Assembly: GCF_019112545.1 (NCBI RefSeq)
Contig: NW_025064902.1
Span: 1 to 64,000, forward strand
Length of the DNA: 64,000 nucleotides
Source of the DNA: Guyanagaster necrorhizus
Lineage: Eukaryota > Basidiomycota > Agaricomycetes > Agaricales > Physalacriaceae
Direction: 5' to 3'
Part shown: positions 1-10,444 of the stretch, one piece after another
Numbering within the stretch: the stretch's first letter is position 1
How the letters are laid out: each line of letters starts with the position of its first letter
Translations under genes and position numbers: made by a program
Notes under the pieces: model-generated
Database searches by the model: none
Told to the model about the DNA's origin: nothing
What the model saw: only the letters and a program-made list of their open reading frames with translations

Positions 1-361
1 AGTGAAAGCTGTCTACTTAAATACTGTTCTGTTATCATGCTATAAATAAGTGTTCACAAAAGATATTGTCTGCTGTAGAGCTGTTCCCCCCTGCCGTTGC
101 CAGGCTTCCACGAAAGCTGTTGTCTTTGCTGCGGAGCTGTGGTTGTGTACTGCAATTTGAGGACAAAATGAGCATTGTCTCTCCCTTCACAGCACATAGC
201 AGTGCGGTGCTGTGTGGCAGAGGAGCGACCATTTTGGGTTGCTGAGCTAAGCGTTCCCACAGTCATAGGCACTGGCCTAAGCACCCTGACTAAGCAAAGA
301 TAGGGGTCACTTCTGAGGAAAAGGAAAAGAAAATAGAGGAAAAATAGGAAAAATCGTAACA
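1..361 (-). repeat. Ty3/gypsy-type LTR (5' edge cut by window start)
   Basis: This block ends in GTAACA at 361, which on the minus strand reads TGTTAC, a normal LTR terminus. It aligns by eye with the LTR near 58,894-59,266. Shared stretches include the ACTTAAATACT-like start, the CACAAAAGA..ATTGTC-like middle, and the CTGACTAAGCA plus A-rich GAAAATAG tail. Sequence directly right of it is copia integrase coding sequence, not a polypurine tract. It is therefore a solo or 5' LTR inserted into the copia element, not a 3' LTR. The outer edge lies outside the window, so a target duplication cannot be tested. Confidence 0.75.
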
Positions 362-2145
362 AGAGTATGCTGCAGTCAATTCCAACTGTATGCTATTGTC
401 CTGGAGGTATTCTTTTACCTCTTCATTGATATATTCCTTTCCATTGTCAATCCTCATAAACTTCAGATCCTTCCCTTTGTGGACTTTGATGTATTTTTGA
501 TACTGCTGGATCTTCTTTCAAATTTCCATACCTTGCTTTGACTTCAAAAAATACAACATTGTCCTCTGGGATTTTCCATCTGTGAAGCTTATGTAATATC
601 TTTTACCATGGATACCCTGAGTTCAGGCTGGCCCCCATAGATCTGAAAATATCATTTTCTCTATTTTAGTATAGTCTCTTTCAGCTTCCTGTGGAAATGG
701 CTTGGTATGATGTTTGGCTTTTATGCAAGCTATGCAATCTGTCTGAGGCTCAGCTGACTCATCTATATCCATCCCCTTGACCATTTTCTTCCTAAATAGT
801 CTTTTTACTGATCCCATATTTAAGTGGTCTAATGTTTTGTGCCACTTTTGCCATGATCAGGCTGATTTCATAGCATGGGCCTGGGTTATTTCTGGAACAA
901 TGATGTCAAGGCTGTACAGCTTTGATATTTTATCTCCATGGCTGATTATCTTGCCATGTGGTGAGATAATATCCATTCTGGACTCTTTGAATTTGAGTTC
1001 AAATCCAGCATCTGTAATGTGCCCTATTGACATAAGATTGAATGGTGCATCAGAGCAGTGGATACACTCCTTTAGTGTGACTAGAGTGATCTTTTCTCCT
1101 TCAACCATTTTAATCTTGACAGTTTCTCTTCCCAAGCCTTTAGATTTGCCTACACCAATGACTTTATGTCCTGAGGTTTCAACATAGTCAGAAAAATATA
1201 ATCTATTTTTGACTATATGTCTGGTGGTGCCAGAGTCCCCTAGCCATGATACTCCTGAGAGTGAGGTAAGTGTGACGTCTGTTGCACAAAATACATAGTC
1301 ATCTTCTTCTGAGTCCGATTTGGCAACATGTGCCTGAGTCTGGCCCTTTCCCTTTCCTTTCCATGACTTTCCAGAATTCTTTTTCTCATTTGGGCAATTT
1401 ATTCTGATATGATCGGTTTCCCCACATCTGTAACATATGACTTTTGAATTGGACTTCTTGTCATATGCTGCAAGTGTCATAGTCCGATCAGAAGTCTTTT
1501 CCTTTAGTCGGATATCCTCCTGAAGAATTTGAAAAATCAACTTGTAAGAATCTTTCAAGTCAGCAGTATCCACTGATGAGATGAATGAATTCCATGATTC
1601 TGAGAGTGATATAAGCAGTGTGATAGAGAAGTCCTCCTCGACTTTCTGCTTAAGGGATGCCAGCTCCTCCTGATAGGACCTCAAAGTTCTAATGTGCTTC
1701 TCTATGTTTCCTCCTTCTTCGCACTAAGCTCTGAAGAATTTTCTTCTGACAAGGACAATTCCCATGGATCCCCTAGACTCATACATATCTTCCAGAGCTT
1801 TCCAGGCTTCTGCTGAAGTCTTTGAACCAGCAATATATACCAGCAGGCCATCAGAAATCCACAATCTTATTGTTGAAAGAGCCTTCCTATTGCTCTTCTT
1901 CCAATCTGCCACCAGTGTCATGTCTGCTGGAGCCAGAATGCTTCTATCTGCATAATCAATTAGTCCTAAATCAGTTAGAATATTGATCATCTTGATTTTC
2001 CATGTCAGATAATTTTCCAGGCCCTTAAGAGGGTCAATTCTATACATGGACTGGCTATCCATGTGGTTCTTTGTGTGTATGTAAAGTACAAAAGTGTGCA
2101 AAGTGAGTAGCGATGTAAGTTCAGTTATGGCCAAGGCCCATAACC
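362..2145 (-). pseudogene. Ty1/copia gag-pol remnant (gag, zinc knuckle, protease, start of integrase)
   Basis: On the minus strand the order is gag (about 2,060-1,700; 'LTWKIKMINILTDLGL'), then a CX2CX4HX4C zinc knuckle (CYRCGETDHIRINC, near 1,420). A degenerate aspartic protease follows (LGDSGTTRHIV), then GAG-pre-integrase (HKTLDHLNMGS, near 815) and the beginning of the integrase core (DNGKEYINEEVKEYLQ, near 420). This is the canonical copia order. It is not functional: the gag frame breaks near 1,724, a stop separates protease from pre-integrase near 857, and the integrase ends at 361 where a gypsy LTR intervenes. Reverse transcriptase and RNase H of this copy are missing. A half-tRNA primer site at 2,135-2,145 marks its 5' side. 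Confidence 0.85.
2135..2145 (-). other. Copia primer-binding site, half-tRNA(iMet) type
   Basis: The plus strand reads GGCCCATAACC, i.e. GGTTATGGGCC on the element's strand, directly next to the putative LTR edge (TGTTG at 2,146). This matches the anticodon-stem region of initiator tRNA-Met rather than the tRNA 3' end, the priming mode known for Drosophila copia and yeast Ty5. It is only an 11-nt match, but a related site sits at the same relative place in the second copia element. Confidence 0.6.
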
Positions 2146-2281
2146 TGTTGTAAGTAGAGAGCAGAGTAATGTACAAAGAACTAGAATTAGCCTCTCGAGA
2201 GAGAAACGTTCTACTTAAATATATTTTGTATTACTTTGAGATCTTTCTACAAGATACTAAATAAGTCTGAATCATGATCCA
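2146..2281 (-). repeat. Putative 5' LTR of the minus-strand copia element
   Basis: It begins TGTTG directly after the primer-binding site and consists of non-coding A/T-rich sequence. The right edge is uncertain. Coding sequence of another copia element begins at about 2,285, so the LTR is at most about 136 bp or is truncated. No partner LTR is present in the window to confirm its limits. Confidence 0.4.
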
Positions 2282-2284
2282 AGT

Positions 2285-2517
2285 CAGCTGCCACTGACTG
2301 GCATCGTATCTTTGAGTACGTTCTCGTACTCGCTCAGGATTGCTATCTCAACATCGACATTCACTTCCACTTCATTTGCTGAGTCATCAGTGAAGGCTCC
2401 CTTCATCTTGTTTACTGTCCCACTGAGGACATGGTTGCTGATGCTCTCACCAAGCCTTTACCTTCAGCCAAGGTGAAGCACTTTGCTACTGAGCTTGGAC
2501 TTCACTCTGCTTGAGGG
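2285..2517 (+). pseudogene. Ty1/copia RNase H 3' terminus
   Basis: Plus-strand translation gives the C-terminal copia RNase H signature: HIDIHFHFI-like, then GSLHLVYCPTEDMVADALTKPLP, ending in a stop directly before a polypurine stretch. The '...ADALTKPLP' tail is diagnostic of Ty1/copia polyproteins. One in-frame TGA stands where an arginine codon is expected (CGA to TGA), and a cysteine stands at another usual arginine. Only the last 75 or so codons remain, truncated on the left by the neighbouring minus-strand copia element. Confidence 0.8.
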
Positions 2518-2521
2518 GGAG
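2511..2521 (+). other. Copia polypurine tract
   Basis: The sequence TTGAGGGGGAG lies between the RNase H stop codon and the TGTTAG start of the adjacent LTR. This is the standard position and composition of a plus-strand primer for copia elements. Confidence 0.6.
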
Positions 2522-2840
2522 TGTTAGATTAGCAAGCAGGAGCTCCATCATATCCTGCCAGCCAAGCTTGATACCCCTTTATGTCAGGATGGACTATATA
2601 TATTGAATACGGTCTGTCGAGCACCCTCACCACATTTCTGCTTATTGCTATGCTGTGTGAGGGTGAGTATCTACTTATATTACTTCATTTATGTCACTGA
2701 TTGGTATTCTGTAGTCTATGTTATAGCTAACAGCATACTCTATTAGGTACAGTGAATACAACACCACATTTCTGCTTATTGCTACACTGTGTGAGGTCTA
2801 CATTATAGCTAACAGCATACTCTATTAGGTGCTACAAACA
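2522..2840 (+). repeat. 3' LTR of the plus-strand copia element
   Basis: It starts TGTTAG right after the polypurine tract and plausibly ends at ...ACAAACA (2,840), giving TG..CA termini and about 319 bp. It contains an internal duplication: a 33-35-nt block around ACCACATTTCTGCTTATTGC occurs at 2,627-2,661 and again at 2,762-2,796. A 29-nt block, TATAGCTAACAGCATACTCT plus ATTAGGT, occurs at 2,720-2,748 and 2,802-2,830. The right edge is inferred from the terminus only. Confidence 0.55.
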
Positions 2841-3324
2841 CGCATCACTTTCTTAGACCAGCTTGGATAATTCAACATAAAGTATGCAAAACTTATATTT
2901 TACATCATCTAATGAAAAGGTAACTTCTTGATATCATGCAGACAATGGCCCAGGGACTCTTGTGAAATTTGGGATTTCGAACTGAAGACAAGAATAGCTA
3001 GCTGCCTTACATAATCTACACGACGCGCTGTTTGGCAAATTCATTGATTGTAAACTCCCGGAAATGAAAACACCACATTGGCACCGAAAACAGTGAGTAC
3101 ATTTGCTGCTAATCATGAAGACTAATCAACGATACATATAGAATGATTTGGCCTCTATCATATTTTCCGCCAGTACCAATTCTAAAGCCAGCATCTTCCT
3201 CCGAACTTATTCTACTTTCGCGTCTTTTCTGCCATTAGCATTCAAGCTGATACTGGCTAAGAGAAGCTACTGTGGATTACGGATCCTAGCGCCTGTTCAA
3301 CAAATGCTAGATTTGTTTCGGGAT
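2841..3324. other. No gene recognised
   Basis: This spacer lies between the copia LTR and the first ORFs of the ATPase region. Short ORFs exist on both strands (for example 3,148-3,426 plus), but none shows a domain, a conserved motif or consistent splice sites. Confidence 0.4.
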
Positions 3325-3973
3325 TTATTCGAGATGTACTGTTTTCGCAGTGGCAGACATCGTCACGTCCATTTTTATCGCCTCGAAGATATGAAATGTT
3401 CGGACATGGCCTGGCTCGTATCTTGAGTACTCCGGCAGAGCTGCTGGACCTGCTAGGGGAAGAGTCGTAAAACTTGGCAATAGCACGATGCTTGGAGGAC
3501 CTGTCTCTACTACTGACACTGAATCTGATGTGTCATCAATCGAAAATGATTGATGGTGCCGATGCTCGCTGCGGGATATGTTATGAGGTAAGAGCAGAGA
3601 CAGACTCAGCTCCCTGTTGATAGTCTGGGATGTCACTCCAGCTCTCCGAAGAAATATATGCAACAGAGAAAACTGAGTCGAGCGTACTTGCGGTATCCGA
3701 ATTCTCGGGAACGCAAGAGACATGGCGCGGGTTGAAGCATTCATGCAGAAAACCTTCACTGTAATCCCACAAGGCTTCTTCTACCTCTTCTCCTGCGAAA
3801 TCCATCAGCGTATCCTTGAGTGATAGCACCAATCTTGGGTGCTTCAGTGCATGGACTTCAATCTCCGTCCAGGGGACTGGAATGAAGGTAAAAGGCACAA
3901 GCCTGGGTGAATGCATCAGTTGGTGAATCTCATCGGTGAATCCTAATTGGGGCGGAACGAACATGAGATGCAT
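3325..3973 (-). CDS. Hypothetical protein, possibly two exons
   Basis: Two overlapping minus-strand open frames look like parts of one protein. The first runs from an ATG at 3,973 to a stop at 3,581 (130 aa; rich in acidic and aromatic residues). The second continues in another frame to 3,325 and includes a proline-rich PALPEYSRYEP-like stretch. A short intron or a frameshift near 3,560-3,590 would join them, but I could not place splice sites with correct phase. I do not recognise the family. The ORF begins about 55 bp from where recognisable ATPase sequence starts on the other strand, so it may be foreign sequence that replaced the ATPase 5' half. It could also be a chance ORF. Confidence 0.25.
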
Positions 3974-4029
3974 CGTCCGAAGTTCTCTTGCATGCCCAAA
4001 TTACTTTGTGCTATACCAGCAACAAACTG

Positions 4030-6572
4030 GCTGGGGGAGAGGTGGGCTTCGGACAAGACGGGTACTTTGACTCAGAACAAAATGACTGTGGTTAATGTCG
4101 CTATCGGAGATGAGCTTTTGACGGTCTCAGAAGCAAGAACGGCTGCAGCTGAAGATGACACTCTCGGGTAGTGTATCAAGCTTTTGACTGCAACCGCGGG
4201 CTTTGTAACGACGCACATTTCGACAAGCCAGATGGGGACTTACCTGTGGAGCTTCGGAAGGTTCACGGAGATGCTACGGGTATACGTCTCTAAATATGAC
4301 GTCGATCTTTCCACTGATGCGAAGCGCGTAGACACCGGTCTACTTCGGTTTTCAGAGAGCTTCGATCCTGTTGAAAGCAGCCGAGCAGCATGGATAGAGT
4401 GTGCGAAGCTTGCCTTCAATTCTAGTATGTGCCTGTCGCTGCTAGGCATGTCCAGCTTTCTAATGATATAATAGAGAATAAGTTTGCCATACAAGTGCCT
4501 CCCCAAGAGAAACCGACTACCTCTGATGGCTTTGATGTGTCATCGGAGTAAGTTCTATTGGTCAAAGGAGTAAGCTTAAGTCTTGTCCCGTCATCACTGT
4601 CTAAAATGCGATAGGCTCCTGAGGTAGTATCACGCCGGTGTAGCCACATAATGGATTCGAAGGCATCGATTGTGTCACTGGATGGGACCATCGTAGACCG
4701 TTTTTCGGCGATACAAGAACAATTCGCATCAAGTGGCCAACGCGTTCTACTCATGGCCAAGAAGGTCATCCGCGGCGACGAACTTCCAACAGACTTTTTC
4801 GTCAAATCTGGTTCTTTTCCAATGGAAGACCGTATGCTTGGTCTCAACTTCGACTTGACAGTAGTTGGCTTGGTGGCTTTGATAGACCCACCGAAAGGCG
4901 ATGTTAAGCGCACCGTTTCCACGGCGCGTCGAGCAGGAATTCGGTTTGCAATGGTTACAGGTCTGTTTTCGTGTCCTAGACGTTCCCTATTACTGAAACC
5001 AACCTTGAAGGCGATTTCTCCTCTACTGCTGCCGCCATCGCTCAGCAGGTGGGAATCATCACGACGCCAATGAGCGAAGTGAAGTATGTTAAAGACCTTC
5101 CGCCTGACGCCTCTTTAGAGTCGGTGGCTGGGTACGAGCCCGATATTGAGAGTCGCTTGGTCCCGGATATGCGAAGTCTTGTCCTAAGCGGTTCTGACCT
5201 TATCGGCATGATTGAGTCGCAATGGAAACAGGCACTCGCCTTTGACGAGATCGTTTTCGCCCGAACAACTCCTCAGCAGAAACTGCAAATCGTGAAGAAA
5301 TTGCAAGCGGGGGGATGTACTGTTGCGGTGACAGGCGATGGAGGTAATGCTTATCGACTTTTTGACTTGTGGTATTTTTTTTTCCTGACGTCCTTTTTTC
5401 TTACTTAGTGAATGATTCCCCGGCATTAAAGCAAGCCGACGTTGGAGTGGCGATCGCTGGAGGTTCCGAAGTCGCCATGGAGGCCGCGGACTTGATTCTG
5501 CTCTCAGACTTTTCTGCTATCATCACGGGAATCCAGTATGGACGCTTGTGCTTTGAGAACCTTCGAAAGTCAATATTGTATCTCTTGCCTGCTGGTACGT
5601 TATCCCTATACTAATTCTATTCTCTGACTGGTTGATTGTAACTTTACAACCAGGCAGTTTCTCTGAGCTCATGCCTATCGTTCTCAATATACTCACCGGG
5701 GTGCCTCAAGCACTGAGCAATTTCCAGATGATCATCATCTGTATTTTCACGGATGTTTCTCCTGCATTGTCAATGGTGAAAGAGAAGCCCGAAGCAGATC
5801 TATTATTACGCCGTCCTCGTGATCGCCGAAAGGACCGTTTGGTCAACTGGAGACTCTTGCTGCATGCGTATTTCTTTCTGGGCTTGATAGAAACAGCAAC
5901 ATCCATGGTTGGGTGAGCCATTCGCTATCCATCCTCTGGCTTTTCATTGAATCAGATATTAAAACCAGAGCGTTCTATTTCGGATTTCAGCGCCATGGCG
6001 TCCCATTCTCTGCCCTGTGGCTCAAATACGGAAATTATGACGTAAACCCCGCGCGGATTCAGGAGCTTACGAACAGGGCACAGTCTATCTGTTAAGGAGT
6101 TTTGTGTTTCTTGTTATCGACGCCCACTGACGGTAGTTTGTAGATTTCTTCAATTTGGTCATAATGCAGTGGTTCAATCTACTTGCGACACGTACCAGAA
6201 GACTGTCGTTGTTTCAACAAAATCCTTTTGGTTCCAAAACGCGCAATCTTTTCATTTTCCCTGCTATGGCTGCTGCACTCGTTATTGCCTGGTCAGTTTC
6301 TCCACAGTATTTTCTTTTAGTTTCATACTAATTAATCCGAGCAGCTTCTTCTCTTACATCCCTTGGTTCCAAAGGGTTCTTTCGACGCGAGGAGTCAGTG
6401 TTGAGTTCTTCTTCCTGCCAATTGCGTAAGTTTATCTTCTGCCGAAACTGTGCAATATGACGTTCAATTTTCTTGCTTTAGATATGGTATCGGAATGCTT
6501 TTCCTTGACGAAGCACGCAAATGGTGGAACAGGATGCGCCTGTCATCGTTCCTTGCGCGAATCGCATGGTAA
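4030..6572 (+). pseudogene. P-type cation ATPase, type IIC-like, 3' half only
   Basis: Spliced plus-strand exons encode the second half of a P-type ATPase that would pump cations across a membrane. It starts at the phosphorylation motif ASDKTGTLTQNKMTV (about 4,050). Then come the nucleotide-binding region (GLCNDAHFDKPD, GDAT/GLLRFSES, KNKFAIQ, APE, about 4,195-4,650), DPPKGDV, the hinge [15 protein letters not shown] and [16 protein letters not shown], and the C-terminal membrane segments ending LDEARKWWNRMR with a stop at 6,572. Clear introns include 5,344-5,408 (phase restores V of GVND) and 5,595-5,653. The pattern FARTTPQQKL with EARKWW is like fungal type IIC (Na/K-ATPase-alpha-like) pumps. 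The actuator domain and first four membrane helices are absent upstream. A frame discontinuity occurs near 4,168 and the KG before APE cannot be spliced cleanly. It is probably a truncated pseudogene, though the 3' exons are well preserved. Confidence 0.75.
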
Positions 6573-7300
6573 TTATCATGATGTCGACTATCGTTATTAG
6601 CGATATTACTATAGAGCGTTTTTTCCGGCTTTCTGCCGTAGTTCACATAGAATGTATGTGACAGTTACTTTAGATTTCTGTGGTAGAGATCTATATAGCA
6701 GTAGAAATTATTTGTTCGTTCTAGAGAACGCTCACTAGCACTGTTACAATATCGTTTGCAGTACTAATGTCATGCGATGAAGGACACCCCTATTCAGGAC
6801 ACGTATAACATTAGGTAATACAATAATAATAGCATCGAACCTTATCATCGTATTCTTCAAAAATTGGAACTAGTTTTGACGGGGGACGACATCTAACTCA
6901 TGAGTTGAGTGCTCGCGACTATGTCCTTTGCGACCTTTTTACGTTTTTGTACTAGTAGTATTGTGTCAGATCCCTTATACTACCCAATATGAACAGCGTT
7001 TTGGGCCCCCACTCAACAATAGGACCGACGAGACCCGGAGTAGGTCGTGTGAATGGCCCGAGTCCAAAACGTAAAAAAACCCGAATAAGATTTCTTCTCC
7101 ATTCCCGGTTCAAGCGACGGGGATTAAGTCCATCAAGGGCACAATAGTTATATCCCAATATCGTGTTGATGAAGTCAGCGCTTGCGTTGTTCATGCCGAA
7201 TAGCCCGTCGTCTAAATGTCCCGAAATACTTCACCGATTTGCCCGCTGCATCGATTAAATACAAAGCAAGATCCGTTCGTCGACACCAGAAATGCGCCGT
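6573..7300. other. Spacer; no gene recognised
   Basis: This lies between the ATPase remnant and the first pheromone promoter. The longest ORF is an 80-aa minus-strand frame (6,952-7,194) without recognisable features. I saw no RNA gene or transposon termini. Confidence 0.35.
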
Positions 7301-7309
7301 ATAGCTAGC

Positions 7310-7370
7310 TTATTGTTGGCGTTTTGGGCCAAGACAATAGGATCCAACCACGCAGTGTCCAGGTATAAAA
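7310..7370 (+). promoter_or_regulatory. Pheromone gene 1 promoter: inverted ACAATA pair and TATA box
   Basis: TTATTGT (7,310-7,316) and GACAATAG (7,333-7,340) form an inverted pair of ACAATA sites about 17 bp apart, followed by TATAAAA at 7,364-7,370, 90 bp before the start codon. The same arrangement precedes the second pheromone gene, although the intervening sequence differs. ACAAT/ACAAWG-type sequences are bound by HMG-box regulators of fungal mating genes (for example Prf1 in Ustilago). Assigning such a factor here is inference. Confidence 0.6.
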
Positions 7371-7459
7371 TGCCTGGATAGACTGTCTCACAGTCTTCAC
7401 CCAATTTTTGTTGCACTGGTTTGCACTCCTAGTTATCGTCAACAAACATCCTCATCCTC

Positions 7460-7555
7460 ATGGACAACTTTGCCGAATTGATCTTCGGACTTGCGCCAGT
7501 TCAAAACGAAGCAGCCGAGGGATGGACAATGGACGGCGGATGCGTCGTGTCCTAA
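7460..7555 (+). CDS. Mating pheromone precursor 1 (CaaX lipopeptide)
   Basis: This ORF of 31 codons begins MDNFAELIFG and ends DGGCVVS then TAA. The terminal CVVS is a CaaX box, so the cysteine should be farnesylated, the last three residues removed and the new end carboxymethylated before export by an Ste6-type transporter. The product would be sensed by an STE3-type receptor of a compatible mate. A QNEAAE block 6-11 residues before the cysteine matches QNEATE in the second copy and could contain the N-terminal processing site. It is shorter than most basidiomycete precursors (usually about 40-80 residues). The start is the only ATG in frame, it is preceded by a TATA box at 7,364, and it aligns with the second gene's start (MDNF). 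It was identified from motifs and the paralogue rather than by similarity search. Confidence 0.85.
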   Translation: MDNFAELIFGLAPVQNEAAEGWTMDGGCVVS

Positions 7556-7636
7556 TAGCTTTTCTCCTCTGCTTCTAAGTGAGTACTCGTTTTACTCGTG
7601 CTCAACGGAGCGATGGGCTTACCTAGTCATTGTCAG

Positions 7637-9030
7637 TGCTTAACCATTATTTAAGTTGTGAGAGGAGACTTGGAGATCGGAGCTGTAATAGCTATAGTTC
7701 ACAGACAGTAATCTGGCCGCTCGACGTACCTTTATATTTTTTCTTTTTTGTCTTGGACTCGGATATCGCATACTCCACCGTACAGTCAAACATTTGGACT
7801 GTAGAACACTTTTTAAATAAGAATAAGAATGATATGTACATGTAATGGAGGTATACCAGGTTTGCCGCCTTGGCCCGTACTTTTCCGGCGGTACCAGCAT
7901 GAACCGAACCCTTTACGACGAAGGGAGACCAGGGTGTACGACTAAGAAAGTCATTTAAAACTGACAGATGGAAGAAAAATCATCCTTATGCGGCGAATCG
8001 GCGTGTTTTGTGTTCAATGCGAATCATCTGAAAATATAATATCGACGCTATGTCGTGGCCGTGGATGAAGGTCTTGAAGTAGGAAAGCTTGGATTCATGG
8101 GCTTGCGTCCGGCAAGCCCCAGTGTGCCGTGCTGTGTAATGACAATGATGATGATAAGGATGAGGATCTCGCAGCACCAGAAGACGCAGCAATTGAAAAT
8201 TGGCAGCCGCTAGTAAAGCATGAGTGCGAGTTTCTCGGTACGTAAGCTCTGATCCTCTTTAGTGCCCGTGCCCAGGCACAAGCCGTGATACGACGTGGAG
8301 TGGACATTGCTTAGGAAGCTACAAATTTCTCCTTGGCACTTTGAGCCGTAATAACTTCGAAAAAAGACAGTTACTCAGCGGACGACCGGTGAGCCTTCGA
8401 AGGTAGGTACCTGACTTCATGTTTTTTGGGAAGTGTGAGCTCTCACCTCCCAATTTAAATGAATGCCACATGCGTCTTCGCTACAAGACATCCAGCCCCT
8501 AATTGATCATCGCTTCCACTCCGTACATAGCGTCGCTCCTTGATTTCGTGTCTACGAGCACAAATGTCCGGATACATCTCAAAAGGCGCGTACCATCGCG
8601 CCCGAATCATCCTCACCACTTTAACATAGAACCCTTATTTGAAATGACCTGAGGTGAGATGCTCCAGGTTTGGTGCCAGTAAAGTTCCAGCACATTGCAC
8701 TGTCATTTGAGTCAAACAAGAGACTGACTGTACAATGTTCAATTGTCAGATGTTTGACTGTGGTGGACAGACTGCCCAGAAGTTAGGTAAAGTTTGCTAA
8801 ACACTGAAAGCCAACCAATGAGTATTTACATCTATGCACATTTGAGATATCACTTTCCAAGCATCCATGTGTCAATTGGAAATGCAGAACTGACCTTTTG
8901 TTTTTGTTTTTCAAGTTTGTAGCTTGTAAGCCACATCTATATGTCAATAGCCGCGACCTAAGGCAGCTTCCTTAGGTAATGCATCACAATGCATTTGATC
9001 ACATGCTAATTCTGGCTTCTTCTATCCTTC
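7637..9030. other. Spacer downstream of pheromone gene 1; no gene recognised
   Basis: A possible 3'-UTR intron of the pheromone transcript lies just before (7,579-7,636: GTGAGT..CAG). The rest shows only short unconvincing ORFs. From about 8,640 the sequence becomes CG-poor and continues into the F-box pseudogene. No STE3 receptor helices were seen on either strand. Confidence 0.35.
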
Positions 9031-10240
9031 ATGTCACTTGTGTCCCAAGGTGGTATCCCTGCAGAGATTGTGGATATGATTATCAACAATATTTATCATT
9101 TTTATTAGCCTGATGACAGCAATGATGGTGATCTTGCAGAGCTCAAATATCAATGCCACTCCACTTCAACATCATGTTCTTTGGTTTGTGTGACATAGCT
9201 GCTGTGCAGTCAATACCATCTTTTCTGAATTATGACTGTATCCTTTGCTAATCATGCAACCTTTATGCATCTTATCACCAGTCCACACTGCTCTTTCCTT
9301 TGCTTCATTCATACCTTAATTCTTGAGGATCTTAAAGGACTGAACAATGACAATAGTGACTCTAACATATCCATCTTTATCTGCAATTTAGCGAACCTTT
9401 TGCATCTCAAGACTCCTTTGACTGCCATGCCCTTCATATTTCCCAACATCAAGAGGCTGCATATAACCAAAGCCCCATTCTCTCTCATTTTGGAGGAGAA
9501 CTTTGACACTTTTCTCCTTTTTCTATCCAGTCTCATCAGCATCACACACTTAGCTCTGAAATCATGCATTTTCCATACCCTGGACCATGTAATCTGCATC
9601 CTGTCATCATGCAGAATCTTGGAGTCTGTGCATTTCAAATATAACCTGTGTGTGGAAAGTCTGCCTCCAGAAAAAACAACTCCATCCTATCTCTCTGGAC
9701 TCTCTGCTTCTTTATCATCTTTGCTATTTATTGTTGGCTATAAACATAGCTTCATTCTACAAATCATTTCTATCACTGGTCCATCACTGAAACATTTGAG
9801 TATGTCTTTGACTCCTCTCAATATACTGTCCAATCATATGTGTCATAATGATCTGGATTAAATTGCACTGATATTCATCATTTCCTTTGACTAGGTGCAG
9901 ATGCACTCTCTTGCAATGGAAACCTTGAGTACAACACAAATCTTGAATCTATCATATTCCAATTTGTTCCTATAAACAATGCCTTTAATAACATGAGGAA
10001 CTGCACTCAACACATCCCTGAAATGCTTCAAAAAATCATGTCTTCCTCCATCAATGAAATAATCTTGACAGTCTGGATGCCATTCATGGTTGACTTCGAT
10101 GACCTTGATTGAAAGTCCATCACTAAAGTTCTGAGTCAGGAGAACTACAGGAATCTCAGGAAGTTCTTGGTTCTACATGTGAGAGCATATATGGAGGATG
10201 AGTCAAAGGAACAGATTGCTCAAAAGTTGAAGATGCTGAC
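9031..10240 (+). pseudogene. F-box/LRR-type protein, 5' portion, interrupted by copia insertion
   Basis: It starts with an ATG at 9,031, followed by a basidiomycete F-box-like helix (IPAEIVDMIINNIY) and the CSLVC...SQYHLF pattern that typically ends the F-box in this family. A leucine-rich body follows (ORF 9,232-9,861: IFPNIKRLHITKAPF, ITHLALKSC, SLKHLSMSL), then further frame to 10,240. The intact family would act as a substrate receptor of an SCF ubiquitin ligase. In-frame stops (TAG near 9,106, TAG near 9,211, TGA near 10,109) are what C-to-T changes of CAG, CGA or TGG would give, and the region is CG-poor. A copia element is inserted at 10,240/15,171, and the reading frame resumes on the other side. 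Confidence 0.75.
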
Positions 10241-10429
10241 TATTGACAGAAGAATATATGTGAGTATCTCAGTCGGGCACAACATGGGTGAAGCAACTGA
10301 GACATACAGATAGGAACAGCTGGACTATATAGGTGATCAGGAAATGACAGGAGATGTAAGTATATATAAGGCAAATAGAGTGAGTGATCAAAAGTAAGAT
10401 AAGATGAAACGTATGGATATCCTCCAACA
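10241..10429 (-). repeat. Copia 3' LTR
   Basis: On the element's strand it begins TGTTGGAGGATATCC and ends ...CTGTCAATA. The limits are fixed by the target duplication outside and the purine tract inside. It is 189 bp, nearly identical to the copy at 14,982-15,170. Confidence 0.92.
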
Positions 10430-10444
10430 CTCTCCCATATCTGT

